Of a stretch of 5,259 nucleotides of DNA, positions 1 to 5,259 are shown one piece after another; the stretch's first letter is position 1, and the number at the start of each line of letters is the position of its first letter. A program made the translations under genes and the position numbers. Below the pieces are notes generated by a model, which worked only from the letters and a program-made list of their open reading frames with translations, was not told the origin of the DNA and did not search any database. The DNA lies in the NCBI GenBank assembly GCA_023424725.1, contig JAFADQ010000334.1, positions 1 to 5,259 of the forward strand, given 5' to 3'. This DNA comes from Bacteroidota bacterium. Its GTDB lineage: Bacteria; Bacteroidota; Bacteroidia; Cytophagales; Hymenobacteraceae.

Positions 1-14
1 ACTGTGCAAACTTC

Positions 15-76
15 GGCTCCTAAAAACCTCACCCCCCAACCCCCTCTCCAAAATGAGAGGGGGAGAATAAGGAGCC
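15..76 (+). repeat. REP-like palindromic element, copy 1
   Basis: The core is a perfect 9-bp stem: a C/T-rich arm at 40-48 pairs with GAGAGGGGG at 55-63 around a 6-nt loop. Outer arms GGCTCCT (15-21) and AGGAGCC (70-76) are also perfectly complementary. The layout is CCTCACCCC-type run, stem-loop, AGAA, GGAGC, TGCG, CAAAT. The same layout recurs twice near the right end of the window (4640-4765), which marks it as an interspersed family rather than a one-off hairpin. There is no T-run after the stem, so it is not a standard intrinsic terminator. The strand given is that of the GGAGC..CAAAT tail. Confidence 0.6.
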
Positions 77-175
77 TGCGGCAAATTAAATTTAGAGCCC
101 GATAGCCGCTTTTGGAATTTATGCACGGTTTGTGGCGGTTTAATGTATAATATCCTTAGTACAAAGCAGTGAGGG

Positions 176-390
176 CACCATAGCCATCAGGCTAAAAGCT
201 CCAGAGGAGCGGCCTGTTTGTAGAGCAAATGCACAAGATTCCAAGAAAAGCTCCAGAGGGGCGACCTGTTTTTACTCTGATGAAAATTTAAACAGGTCGC
301 TCCTCTGGAGCTTGGCGATTCTATTCATCATTTTGCTACAAACAAGCCATCCCGCTGGGGTTAAAATCCCTTAGCCTGATGGCTATGATG
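176..390. repeat. Large nested inverted repeat, about 215 bp
   Basis: The outer arms at 179-195 and 371-387 are a perfect 17-bp inverted repeat; extended to 176-195/371-390 they match at 19 of 20 positions. Inside are four related units. Unit 1 (194-231, plus) and unit 2 (246-274, plus) share AAAGCTCCAGAGG and CCTGTTT. Unit 3 (289-313, minus) is the near-perfect mate of unit 2. Unit 4 (331-366, minus) is a diverged mate of unit 1 sharing TTGTTTGTAG. The spacers also mirror each other (AGATTCCAAG at 236-245 against AGAATCGCCAAG read backwards from 323). The whole is therefore one imperfect palindrome with arms of roughly 95-105 nt. It has no open reading frame of note and no obvious target-site duplication. 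It resembles interspersed Bacteroidetes repeats, but I cannot confirm family membership here. Confidence 0.75.
248..313. repeat. 24-bp stem-loop at the centre of the nested repeat
   Basis: The arm at 248-271 pairs with 290-313 over 24 bp with a single G-U type difference (GGGG in the left arm where the right arm implies GGAG). The loop is 18 nt (272-289). Such a stem would be very stable in RNA of either strand and could extrude as a cruciform. No T-run follows it on the plus strand, so termination is not its obvious role. Confidence 0.75.
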
Positions 391-627
391 AAGACACTGA
401 CGTTGGCGAGATGTTTGGAGAATTCAACAATATGCGATCCTTTAAACCTCTGAAATTTCACCTTCTCATACCCTGAAAATTGCCCCTTGCAGCTTACTTA
501 TCATCTTAAAGAATAATTTTATATTTTTACTAACCTACTTAGTTTTTCACCTAAATATTTATTCCATATTCTGAACATAAAACCGGCCTAAACAGTTATC
601 TTAGTGCATAATTTAGCAAGCGCAGGG

Positions 628-1893
628 ATGGGTTTAAGTGTTCAGGGAAAACTAAGTATTTTAGCAGATGCCGCCAAATACGATGTGTCGTGCTCCTCAA
701 GCGGAGGCAAGCGCGACAACAAAGACAAGGGCCTCGGCAACGCCACCGGAATGGGGATTTGCCATAGCTACACCGAAGATGGCCGCTGCGTTTCGCTCCT
801 CAAAATCCTGCTTACCAATGTATGTATTTTCGATTGCGCCTATTGCGTGAGCCGCAAAAGCAACGACGTAAAACGCGCCGCTTTTACCGTTGATGAGGTT
901 GTTGATTTGACCATCAACTTTTACCGCCGCAATTACATCGAAGGTCTGTTTCTTTCGTCCGGTATTTTCCACAGCCCCGATTATACTATGGAGCGGTTGG
1001 TGCGCATCGCCAAAAAACTCCGCAAAGAACACAACTTCAACGGCTACATTCACCTCAAAGCCATTCCAGGCGCGAGTCAGGAACTGATAAAAGAAGCCGG
1101 TTTATATGCCGACCGTTTGAGCGTAAACATCGAAATTCCATCGGAACTGAGCCTGCAACTGGTTGCGCCCGAAAAGACGTACGAAAGTGTGCTCACGCCC
1201 ATGTCGCACATCAAAAATGAGGTGTTGCAAAACAAAGAAGAGAAAAAGATTTTCAAGTCTGTTCCCACCTTCGCATCAGCCGGACAAAGCACACAATTGG
1301 TCATCGGCGCAACTCCTGAAAACGACCGGCAAATTCTGGCCCTCAGCAACGACCTGTACAAAGGCTATAACCTGAAACGCGTGTATTATTCGGGATATGT
1401 TCCGGTGAGTGAAGATGCTCGGTTAATGGTGGTAAACACGCCGCCCATTATCCGCGAAAATCGTTTGTACCAGGCCGATTGGCTGATGCGCTTTTACGGT
1501 TTCGAGCACGACGAATTGCTTACCGACGAAAATCCTCACTTGGATCTGGAAGTAGATCCGAAACTGAACTATGCGCTCAACAACCTGCACGTTTTCCCCA
1601 TCGAAATCCAGACCGCCGATTACGAAATGATTCTCCGGATTCCGGGCGTAGGAATGAAATCTGCAGAGCGAATTGTGGCAGCCCGCAGGTTCGCCCGACT
1701 GGATTTTGAGCACCTGCGCAAGTTTGGCGTGGTGTTGAAACGAGCGCGTTATTTTATGACCTGCCAGGGGAAATCGCTTCAGGGAAAAGACCTAACCGGG
1801 CAACTCATTAAGCAGAAAATTTTATCAGGCGAAGGCAGCCGGCACAACCTGGCCAAACTGCAGCAGCTTAATCTTTTCGGTAACGCCGCCTGA
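628..1893 (+). CDS. Putative DNA modification/repair radical SAM protein (TIGR03916-like)
   Basis: This is a radical S-adenosylmethionine enzyme, 421 aa, expected in the cytoplasm. The [4Fe-4S]-binding CxxxCxxC motif is at C66, C70 and C73 (CIFDCAYC). Further cysteines lie upstream at C22 (in SCSSSGG), C45 and C54. Near the C terminus a helix-hairpin-helix (IPGVGMKSAERI, about 338-349) is the type that grips DNA backbone non-specifically. This architecture and the early ADAAKYDVSC motif match the family named putative DNA modification/repair radical SAM protein; its reaction is not established. It is followed after 29 bp by its usual partner, a DUF4130 protein, so the two are probably one operon. 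I chose ATG 628 because family members begin shortly before the LxILADAAKYD motif. A GTG at 604 would add eight residues (MHNLASAG) and cannot be excluded. Family assignment is secure; substrate is unknown. Confidence 0.9.
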   Translation: MGLSVQGKLSILADAAKYDVSCSSSGGKRDNKDKGLGNATGMGICHSYTEDGRCVSLLKILLTNVCIFDCAYCVSRKSNDVKRAAFTVDEVVDLTINFYRRNYIEGLFLSSGIFHSPDYTMERLVRIAKKLRKEHNFNGYIHLKAIPGASQELIKEAGLYADRLSVNIEIPSELSLQLVAPEKTYESVLTPMSHIKNEVLQNKEEKKIFKSVPTFASAGQSTQLVIGATPENDRQILALSNDLYKGYNLKRVYYSGYVPVSEDARLMVVNTPPIIRENRLYQADWLMRFYGFEHDELLTDENPHLDLEVDPKLNYALNNLHVFPIEIQTADYEMILRIPGVGMKSAERIVAARRFARLDFEHLRKFGVVLKRARYFMTCQGKSLQGKDLTGQLIKQKILSGEGSRHNLAKLQQLNLFGNAA

Positions 1894-1922
1894 TCATTTT
1901 TCGCGCTATTTTTCCTTTCTGA

Positions 1923-2750
1923 ATGACGGTTTTTTGCCCTTCGCAGCCTTTTATTAGTTACAATTATGATGGCACGTTTGATGGTTTTTTGTCGGTGATT
2001 TTTGAGGCTTACAGGCTGAAGAAAGAACCCTTGCAAATTAACCGCCCCGGCCAAAGGCAGGAAGCACTGTTTTCTGATGCGCTGGAGGTAAAAACCGAAA
2101 CGGAACACGCAGACAGGGTTTGGATCGGGCTCGGAAAAAAGCTTTCCGGCGAGGCACGGCACGGATTGTATCAGGCATTTCTATCGGAACAACCTGATGT
2201 GGAAATGCTGCTGTTTCGGTACATTAAAAAAGTGTTGGCCTCTAATCTAAACGAAGAGAAAAATTACTCCAACCCAGACGTGCTGGAAGTGATAAAACTC
2301 GCCCGCCGGGTTTGGCGCGAGCAGCACCGCATGGAGGCTTTCGTGCGCTTTAATAAACTCTCTGACGGAACATTTCTTTCTGTAATTTCTCCTGATTTTA
2401 ACGTGCTGCCGCTCATCTGCAAACACTTTACCTCCCGCTACGCCGACCAGCCCTGGATTATTTACGATGCCCGCCGCCATACCGGTTTGCACTATAATTT
2501 AGAGCAGGTACAGGAAGTTAGTTTGCCTGCTGAACTTATCCGAAACAGGCAATTAAAAGTTAACGAAGATGCGCTGGATATTGCCGAACCGCAGTTTCAG
2601 GAATTGTGGCAGCAGTATTTCCAATCGGTGAATATTCCGGAGCGCAAAAACCCGAAACTGCATGTGCGGCATATCCCGAAAAGGTATTGGCGGTATTTGT
2701 CGGAGAAGCAGCCGGAAGAGGTTAGGCAATCAGCTAAGCGTATAAATTAA
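1923..2750 (+). CDS. DUF4130 protein, partner of the radical SAM enzyme (TIGR03915-like)
   Basis: This 275-aa protein belongs to the family named probable DNA metabolism protein (DUF4130), whose members are encoded beside the radical SAM protein found here. Recognisable family motifs are YDGTFDGF (15-22), RVWREQHRMEAFVRF (129-143), the PLICKHF..RYADQPWIIYD block (163-182), and a basic, aromatic C-terminal stretch HVRHIPKRYWRYL (247-259). In some bacteria this domain is fused to a uracil-DNA glycosylase/UdgX-like domain. Here the protein ends soon after the RYW motif and shows no GEQPG-type glycosylase motif, so it is the stand-alone form. No signal peptide or membrane segment is seen. The ATG at 1923 lies 29 bp past the previous stop and just before the conserved N-terminal block. 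Function is inferred from partnership only; a DNA-directed role is likely but unproven. Confidence 0.88.
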   Translation: MTVFCPSQPFISYNYDGTFDGFLSVIFEAYRLKKEPLQINRPGQRQEALFSDALEVKTETEHADRVWIGLGKKLSGEARHGLYQAFLSEQPDVEMLLFRYIKKVLASNLNEEKNYSNPDVLEVIKLARRVWREQHRMEAFVRFNKLSDGTFLSVISPDFNVLPLICKHFTSRYADQPWIIYDARRHTGLHYNLEQVQEVSLPAELIRNRQLKVNEDALDIAEPQFQELWQQYFQSVNIPERKNPKLHVRHIPKRYWRYLSEKQPEEVRQSAKRIN

Positions 2751-2761
2751 GATTTGTTTTA

Positions 2762-2797
2762 AGGCTGCGAAGGGTAAATTTATGGCCGTCGCAGCCT
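2762..2797. terminator. Hairpin between convergent genes
   Basis: A perfect 9-bp stem, AGGCTGCGA (2762-2770) with TCGCAGCCT (2789-2797), encloses an 18-nt loop. It sits between the stop of the plus-strand DUF4130 gene (2750) and the stop of the minus-strand regulator (2800), where a shared bidirectional terminator would be expected. Neither side is followed by a convincing T-run, so termination is inferred mainly from position. Confidence 0.45.
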
Positions 2798-2799
2798 GA

Positions 2800-3174
2800 T
2801 TAAGAATTTTGTCTGGCTTCCAAAAGTTGAATAGATTTCTTTAAAGAAACAATTTCCTGTTCTTTCGATTCCAGCAATCTATCGTAAAGCGCCTTTTCTT
2901 TTTCTGTTAAACCCTGGTTATAGAATGTGCCAGAATTATAATAGCTATGAATTGTGCTGTTATTAAAAACGGTGGATGGGTCCCAGAAAAGAATATCCTC
3001 CTCTTTGACACCAAGTTTATCGGCAATCTGGCTGAGGCGAGGCAAGGTTAAATCTGTTTCGTTACGCTCAATTTTGGAGTAAGCCGTTTGGGTTATGCCC
3101 AGCATAGTTGCCAGGTCGTCCTGCTTAATGCCTCTCAGTTCCCGTATTTTTCTTATGTTTTCCCCGACTTTCAT
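2800..3174 (-). CDS. XRE-family helix-turn-helix transcriptional regulator
   Basis: This is a 124-aa DNA-binding protein. Residues 6-60 form a Cro/C1-type HTH: IRKIRELRG opens it, KQDDLATMLG (17-26) is the support helix, and TQTAYSKIERN (28-38) is the recognition helix. LPRLSQIADKLGV closes the five-helix fold. After a short Asn/Ser/Tyr-rich linker (65-88), residues 91-121 (from EKEKALYDRLL on) are charged and heptad-like, a probable coiled coil for dimerisation. Small XRE proteins with this kind of tail are common in Bacteroidetes, usually with unknown targets. It is divergent from the broken membrane-protein gene across a 152-bp spacer and so may control itself, that gene, or both. No toxin partner lies beside it, so a toxin-antitoxin role is not supported. 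It converges on the DUF4130 gene, with its stop 50 bp from that gene's stop. Confidence 0.88.
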   Translation of the reverse strand: MKVGENIRKIRELRGIKQDDLATMLGITQTAYSKIERNETDLTLPRLSQIADKLGVKEEDILFWDPSTVFNNSTIHSYYNSGTFYNQGLTEKEKALYDRLLESKEQEIVSLKKSIQLLEARQNS

Positions 3175-3187
3175 AGTGGCGCAATTT

Positions 3188-3224
3188 AATCAGGATTTTA
3201 TTCTGAATTGTAATGATAGCCAAA
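3188..3224 (-). promoter_or_regulatory. Possible promoter and operator of the XRE regulator
   Basis: Read on the minus strand, TTTGGC (complement of 3219-3224) and TAAAAT (complement of 3195-3200) are 18 nt apart, a reasonable -35/-10-like pair about 20-25 nt before the ATG. The -10 lies within an imperfect inverted repeat, AATCAG (3188-3193) and CTGAATT (3203-3209), which has one inserted base. A dyad over a promoter fits XRE autorepression. Both motifs are short and the region is AT-rich, so chance is a real possibility. Confidence 0.3.
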
Positions 3225-3269
3225 GTTTTAAAATAGTTTTTTAAGTGGTAAAGTAGAACTGATAAATAG

Positions 3270-3298
3270 TTGTATTGAATCCACAAATACGAATTTTG
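3270..3298 (+). promoter_or_regulatory. Possible Bacteroidetes-type promoter for the membrane-protein gene
   Basis: TTG at 3270-3272 and GAATTTTG at 3291-3298 are separated by 18 nt. This resembles the Bacteroidetes sigma-factor consensus of TTTG, about 19 nt, TAnnTTTG, with a mismatch at the first T of the -7 box. It lies 28 bp before the ATG at 3327, a plausible leader length, in the spacer divergent from the XRE gene. Confidence 0.35.
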
Positions 3299-3326
3299 TT
3301 CTCTTTAAAAAACACACTCACCTGAT

Positions 3327-4049
3327 ATGAAAAGAATTGTTATTTTATAGATGTTTTTGTTTTCGACACAAATCATCATGGCGCAGCAAAATTACCAAGA
3401 CGTTGTATACCTGAAAAATGAGAGTATAATTAGGGGAACTATTATTGAACAGGTTCCTAACCAATCAATAAAAATTGAAACTGCTGATAGAAATGTTTTC
3501 CATTATAAAATGGAGGAAATTGAAAAACTGTCGAAAGAACAAATTCAAGGAAAGAACCATTCCTCCGTTACAAGTTCTGGTTTACCAAAAGGCTATCAGG
3601 GCATTGTCGAATTGGGTTATGCCAAAGGAGTTGGGGATTTTTGATTGGATTTTATTAAAATGAACATAGTTAATGGCTATAGATTCAATCCATATTTTTC
3701 TCTTGGTTTTGGAACAGGAGCAAGGTATTACTCAGAAGGTGGAAATGATGCATTATTAGTTCCTATCTTTTTAGATACAAGGGTAAATTTTATAAATAAT
3801 AAAGTGTCTCCTTACTTTGCATTAGGCACAGGTTATTCCTTCGATGCTACGAATAGCTTTGAAGGAGTTGGGCTTTTAATAAATCCATCGCTTGGCGTAA
3901 GTTTCAAGGTAGCGGATAAATCTGCTCTGAATCTAGGGCTTGGATATGAAATGCAAAAAGTGAAGGTATATTACCGTAATTATTACTCTTCAAGGGAGTC
4001 TACAGAAACTTCTGGAAGCATTAGTCTAAATGTGGGATTCTCTTTTTAG
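3327..4049 (+). pseudogene. Outer-membrane beta-barrel protein gene interrupted by two in-frame stops
   Basis: From ATG 3327 to the final TAG (4047-4049) one frame of 241 codons reads through without any frameshift, but it contains TAG at codon 8 (3348-3350) and TGA at codon 106 (3642-3644). Around the first stop the sequence MKRIVIL-stop-MFLFSTQIIMAQQ is a signal peptide split in its hydrophobic core, with likely cleavage after A19. Residues about 22-75 (YQDVVYLKN..IIRGTIIEQ) match an N-terminal domain common in Bacteroidetes outer-membrane proteins. From about 90 onward alternating, glycine- and aromatic-rich strands (GYRFNPYFSLGFGTGARYY) and the terminal LNVGFSF indicate a beta-barrel ending in Phe. 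At codon 106 a glycine would fit, so GGA to TGA is the simplest origin; TTG to TAG fits codon 8. An ATG directly follows the TAG and a TTG directly follows the TGA, so re-initiation is conceivable. Base 3721-3780 is only 19/60 GC. Probably a recent pseudogene; sequencing error or readthrough remain possible. Confidence 0.75.
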
Positions 4050-4090
4050 TTTATAGCTTGTTTTAACTATCACATACATAGGAATAATGG

Positions 4091-4116
4091 GAGCTGCTTC
4101 ACAAATGAGGCAGCTC
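4091..4116 (+). terminator. Hairpin terminator after the membrane-protein gene
   Basis: GAGCTGCTTC (4091-4100) pairs with GAGGCAGCTC (4107-4116) over 10 bp with one G-U pair around a 6-nt loop. It begins 42 nt after the membrane gene's stop and is followed by TTACTGTTT, a weak T-rich tail. Because it lies upstream of the next gene's expected start, it also argues against a long N-terminal extension of that gene. Confidence 0.6.
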
Positions 4117-4188
4117 TTACTGTTTGATAATATCTACCCATCCCAACCAACACAACCATTTTTCCGTTACCCACAAAAAAACTTCACT

Positions 4189-4638
4189 ATGGAAAACAAA
4201 GAAAAAAATACGGTGGTTGATGTGTTGCAGGAGCTTACGCTTTTTGTAAACGATGGCGTGGAAGGCTACAAGCACGCCGCCAAAGAAGAAAACCACGAAG
4301 CGCACAAAACTTTTTACTCTGGCCTGGCCACGCAACGCGAGCGCTTCTCTGAGGAGCTAAACCAGTTTATCCGCAGTCTTGGCGGCACTCCCGAAGACGG
4401 CACCACCTTTAAAGGCAAACTCTACCGCCAGTGGATGGACCTGAAAGCGGCCGCCACTTTTAAGAACGATAATGCCATTATCGGGTCTTGCATATACGGC
4501 GAAGAGTGGGCGCAAAAAGCGTTTAACAATGCGCTGGAGCACGACGAGCTTCCGGCCAACATGCGCACTGTTATTGAGCGCCAGAAGCAGGCCTCGCTGG
4601 ATGCCATGCGCAAGCTGGAAGAAATGAAGAAAGGCTGA
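4189..4638 (+). CDS. PA2169-family (DUF2383) ferritin-like four-helix-bundle protein
   Basis: This is a 149-aa, highly charged, mostly helical cytoplasmic protein. It matches the PA2169/DUF2383 family throughout: an opening helix with NDGVEGYKHAA (21-31), helix two with ERFSEELNQFI (51-61), the SLGGTPEDG turn (63-71), the signature GKLYRQWMDLKAA (76-88), and GEEWAQKAFNNAL (104-116) in helix three. A final helix runs from LPANMR to the end. The fold is ferritin-like; acidic residues such as E25, E55, E105 and E106 could bind metal, but this is not shown for the family and its role is unknown, often suspected to be stress-related. I chose ATG 4189 because it follows an A-rich leader and gives the usual family length. 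The open frame upstream to 4087 runs through a terminator hairpin. It stands alone, followed by repeats and a terminator. GC content returns to that of the flanking chromosome here. Confidence 0.9.
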   Translation: MENKEKNTVVDVLQELTLFVNDGVEGYKHAAKEENHEAHKTFYSGLATQRERFSEELNQFIRSLGGTPEDGTTFKGKLYRQWMDLKAAATFKNDNAIIGSCIYGEEWAQKAFNNALEHDELPANMRTVIERQKQASLDAMRKLEEMKKG

Positions 4639-4639
4639 T

Positions 4640-4765
4640 AAACCCCTATCAGTCCCTTTCCCCCATAGGGAAAGGGAGAAATCGGAGCTGCGCAAAATAA
4701 TAATTTAAAAATGCGAAGCTCCGCTTAAGCCCCTCCCTACGGGGGAGGGGTTTGGGGTGGGGTTA
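4640..4765. repeat. Two REP-like palindromic elements in inverted orientation (copies 2 and 3)
   Basis: Copy 2 (plus, about 4640-4698) has a perfect 10-bp stem, TCCCTTTCCC (4653-4662) with GGGAAAGGGA (4668-4677), then GAAATCGGAGCTGCGCAAAAT. Copy 3 (minus, about 4709-4765), read on the other strand, gives CCCCACCCCAAA, then a perfect 8-bp stem (4730-4737 with 4743-4750), then CGGAGCTTCGCAT. The conserved tail CGGAGCTKCGCA thus faces itself at 4683-4695 and 4711-4723 across an AT-rich centre. Copy 1 at 15-76 has the same order of parts. Two such elements head to head resemble the paired REP units (BIMEs) of other bacteria. A role in transcript 3'-end protection for the upstream gene is possible but not shown. 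Confidence 0.65.
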
Positions 4766-4767
4766 TT

Positions 4768-4807
4768 AAAACCCTGTCTGGAGCTTTACGGCTCAGGCAG
4801 GGTTTTT
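4768..4807 (+). terminator. Strong intrinsic terminator
   Basis: AAAACCCTGTCTGGAGC (4768-4784) pairs with GCTCAGGCAGGGTTTT (4791-4806) around a 6-nt loop. There is one G-T pair and one bulged G. The right arm runs into TTTTT (4803-4807) followed by ATTT, the standard intrinsic-terminator layout. The left side has TTAAAA, so it could also stop transcription on the minus strand. It ends plus-strand transcription from the DUF2383 gene and the palindromic elements before the exonuclease gene begins. Confidence 0.8.
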
Positions 4808-4901
4808 ATTTGCCAGAAATTCTCATAAATGCCGGCAATTCTTTAGCTTTATCCGATTTTTGGCGCCGGCTGGTTTTCTGCCTTCCGGCTTTCGCGATGG
4901 T

Positions 4902-5259
4902 ATGACCCCGACATTTACTTTTATACAGACCCAGGCCGCTTTGCAGCAGGCTTGCGCGCATCTCTCTGCACAAACCGAGCTTGCTTTCGACCTCGAATTC
5001 GACGATAACCGCTTTACATACGGCCGCACGTTGTGCCTTATTCAGGTGGCATCGCGCACCGAATGTTTTATTATCGACCCGATGGTGTGCGGCCCGCTCG
5101 ATTGTTTGTGGCAAATTATTGAGGACGAACAGATTCTGAAAGTTTTTCACTCGGCCACCCAGGATATTTATTTGCTGAAAGCTCAGAACTGCACGCCCCG
5201 CAACCTGGCCGATACCGAAACCGCCGCCCGGTTGCTAAATTACGAACGCTGCTCTTTCG
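4902..5259 (+). CDS. RNase D-like 3'-5' exonuclease, N-terminal part (runs off the window)
   Basis: Only the first 119 residues are present. They cover the start of a DEDD-superfamily 3'-5' exonuclease domain. Motif Exo I is FDLEF with D30 and E32 as the metal-binding acids, followed by the family's RxxTYGRTLCLIQVA strand (37-50). Exo II is VFHSATQDIYLL with H83 and D88. DTETAARLLNYE (104-115) corresponds to the DT..AA.LL segment conserved in RNase D. Exo III and any HRDC domain would lie beyond the window. Such enzymes trim 3' ends of tRNA precursors and other structured RNA; whether this copy is a true RNase D or a related exonuclease cannot be decided from this part. ATG 4902 is the first ATG in frame and is placed as in homologues; an ATG at 4897 is out of frame and meets TGA at once. 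The gene follows a strong terminator, so it probably has its own promoter, which I could not identify. Confidence 0.85.
   Translation, partial: MTPTFTFIQTQAALQQACAHLSAQTELAFDLEFDDNRFTYGRTLCLIQVASRTECFIIDPMVCGPLDCLWQIIEDEQILKVFHSATQDIYLLKAQNCTPRNLADTETAARLLNYERCSF

Larger units (their letters stand above)
1..627. other. Gene-free, repeat-bearing intergenic region
   Basis: I see no convincing coding region on either strand before the radical SAM gene. The left third carries a palindromic element (15-76) and a large nested inverted repeat (176-390), both listed separately. The remainder, about 391-600, is increasingly AT-rich and should hold the promoter of the downstream operon. I could not find a clear Bacteroidetes promoter (TTTG then TAnnTTTG): the best partial match, TAATTTTA near 513, has no well-spaced upstream TTG. 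No tRNA-like cloverleaf or riboswitch core was recognised. Confidence 0.6.

Noticed and set aside
131..155. TATAAT-like stretch after TTTGTGG as a promoter
   Set aside because: Spacing between the two motifs is too short (about 10 nt), no gene follows, and the motif is not of Bacteroidetes type.
194..271. Possible CRISPR array from the repeated AAAAGCTCCAGAGG..CCTGTTT units
   Set aside because: There are only two direct copies, with inverted mates directly after them, no regular spacers and no cas genes. The arrangement is palindromic.
604..627. GTG at 604 as the start of the radical SAM protein
   Set aside because: It would add eight residues without family support; ATG 628 sits at the usual distance before the LADAAKYD motif. 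It remains possible.
697..1713. Several minus-strand and alternate-frame open frames within the radical SAM gene
   Set aside because: They are shadows of a GC-richer coding region; the plus-strand frame carries all conserved motifs.
3475..3663. Frameshift explanation for the broken membrane-protein gene
   Set aside because: The parts before and after the TGA at 3642-3644 are in the same frame, so the break is a nonsense codon; the overlapping alternate frame has no family resemblance.
3645..4049. Stand-alone small membrane protein starting at TTG 3645
   Set aside because: It lacks a signal peptide and begins inside the barrel domain. It is better read as the downstream half of the interrupted gene.
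4087..4188. ATG at 4087 as an earlier start of the DUF2383 protein
   Set aside because: The extra 34 codons run through a terminator hairpin at 4091-4116 and have no resemblance to the family N terminus, while ATG 4189 gives the usual length.
4806..5150. Minus-strand open frame of 114 codons ending in a basic tail just beside the 4768-4807 hairpin
   Set aside because: Most of it overlaps, on the opposite strand, the clearly recognisable RNase D-like gene with its Exo I and Exo II motifs. Its own translation shows no family I recognise.

Overview
The window looks like chromosomal DNA of a Bacteroidetes bacterium, perhaps the Chitinophagia/Sphingobacteriia side. This rests on A-rich leaders without clear Shine-Dalgarno sites, a promoter-like TTG/xAnnTTTG pair, an outer-membrane gene of Bacteroidetes type, and interspersed palindromic repeats of a kind I associate with that phylum. 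No rRNA, tRNA, CRISPR array or transposase gene is visible.

Layout: (1) 1-627 has no gene. It holds a short palindromic element at 15-76 and a large nested inverted repeat at 176-390. (2) 628-2750 is a two-gene plus-strand operon: a radical SAM protein with a C-terminal helix-hairpin-helix, then a DUF4130 protein. This pair is conserved across bacteria, is annotated as putative DNA modification/repair, and has no established reaction. (3) 2800-4050 is AT-rich. It carries a minus-strand XRE regulator and, divergent from it, an outer-membrane beta-barrel gene broken by two in-frame stop codons (TAG at codon 8, TGA at codon 106). Hairpins at 2762-2797 and 4091-4116 flank this stretch. (4) 4189-4638 encodes a PA2169-type (DUF2383) ferritin-like four-helix-bundle protein. 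(5) 4640-4765 holds two inverted copies of the same palindromic element seen at the left end, followed by a strong terminator at 4768-4807. (6) 4902-5259 is the start of an RNase D-like 3'-5' exonuclease that runs off the window.

The radical SAM and DUF4130 proteins probably act together on DNA, and their spacing supports co-transcription. The XRE regulator and the broken membrane-protein gene share a divergent intergenic region and a low GC content, which suggests they have a history separate from their GC-richer neighbours. The most rewarding items for a second look are the doubly interrupted membrane gene, the nested repeat at 176-390, the paired palindromic elements, and the chemically uncharacterised radical SAM/DUF4130 pair.
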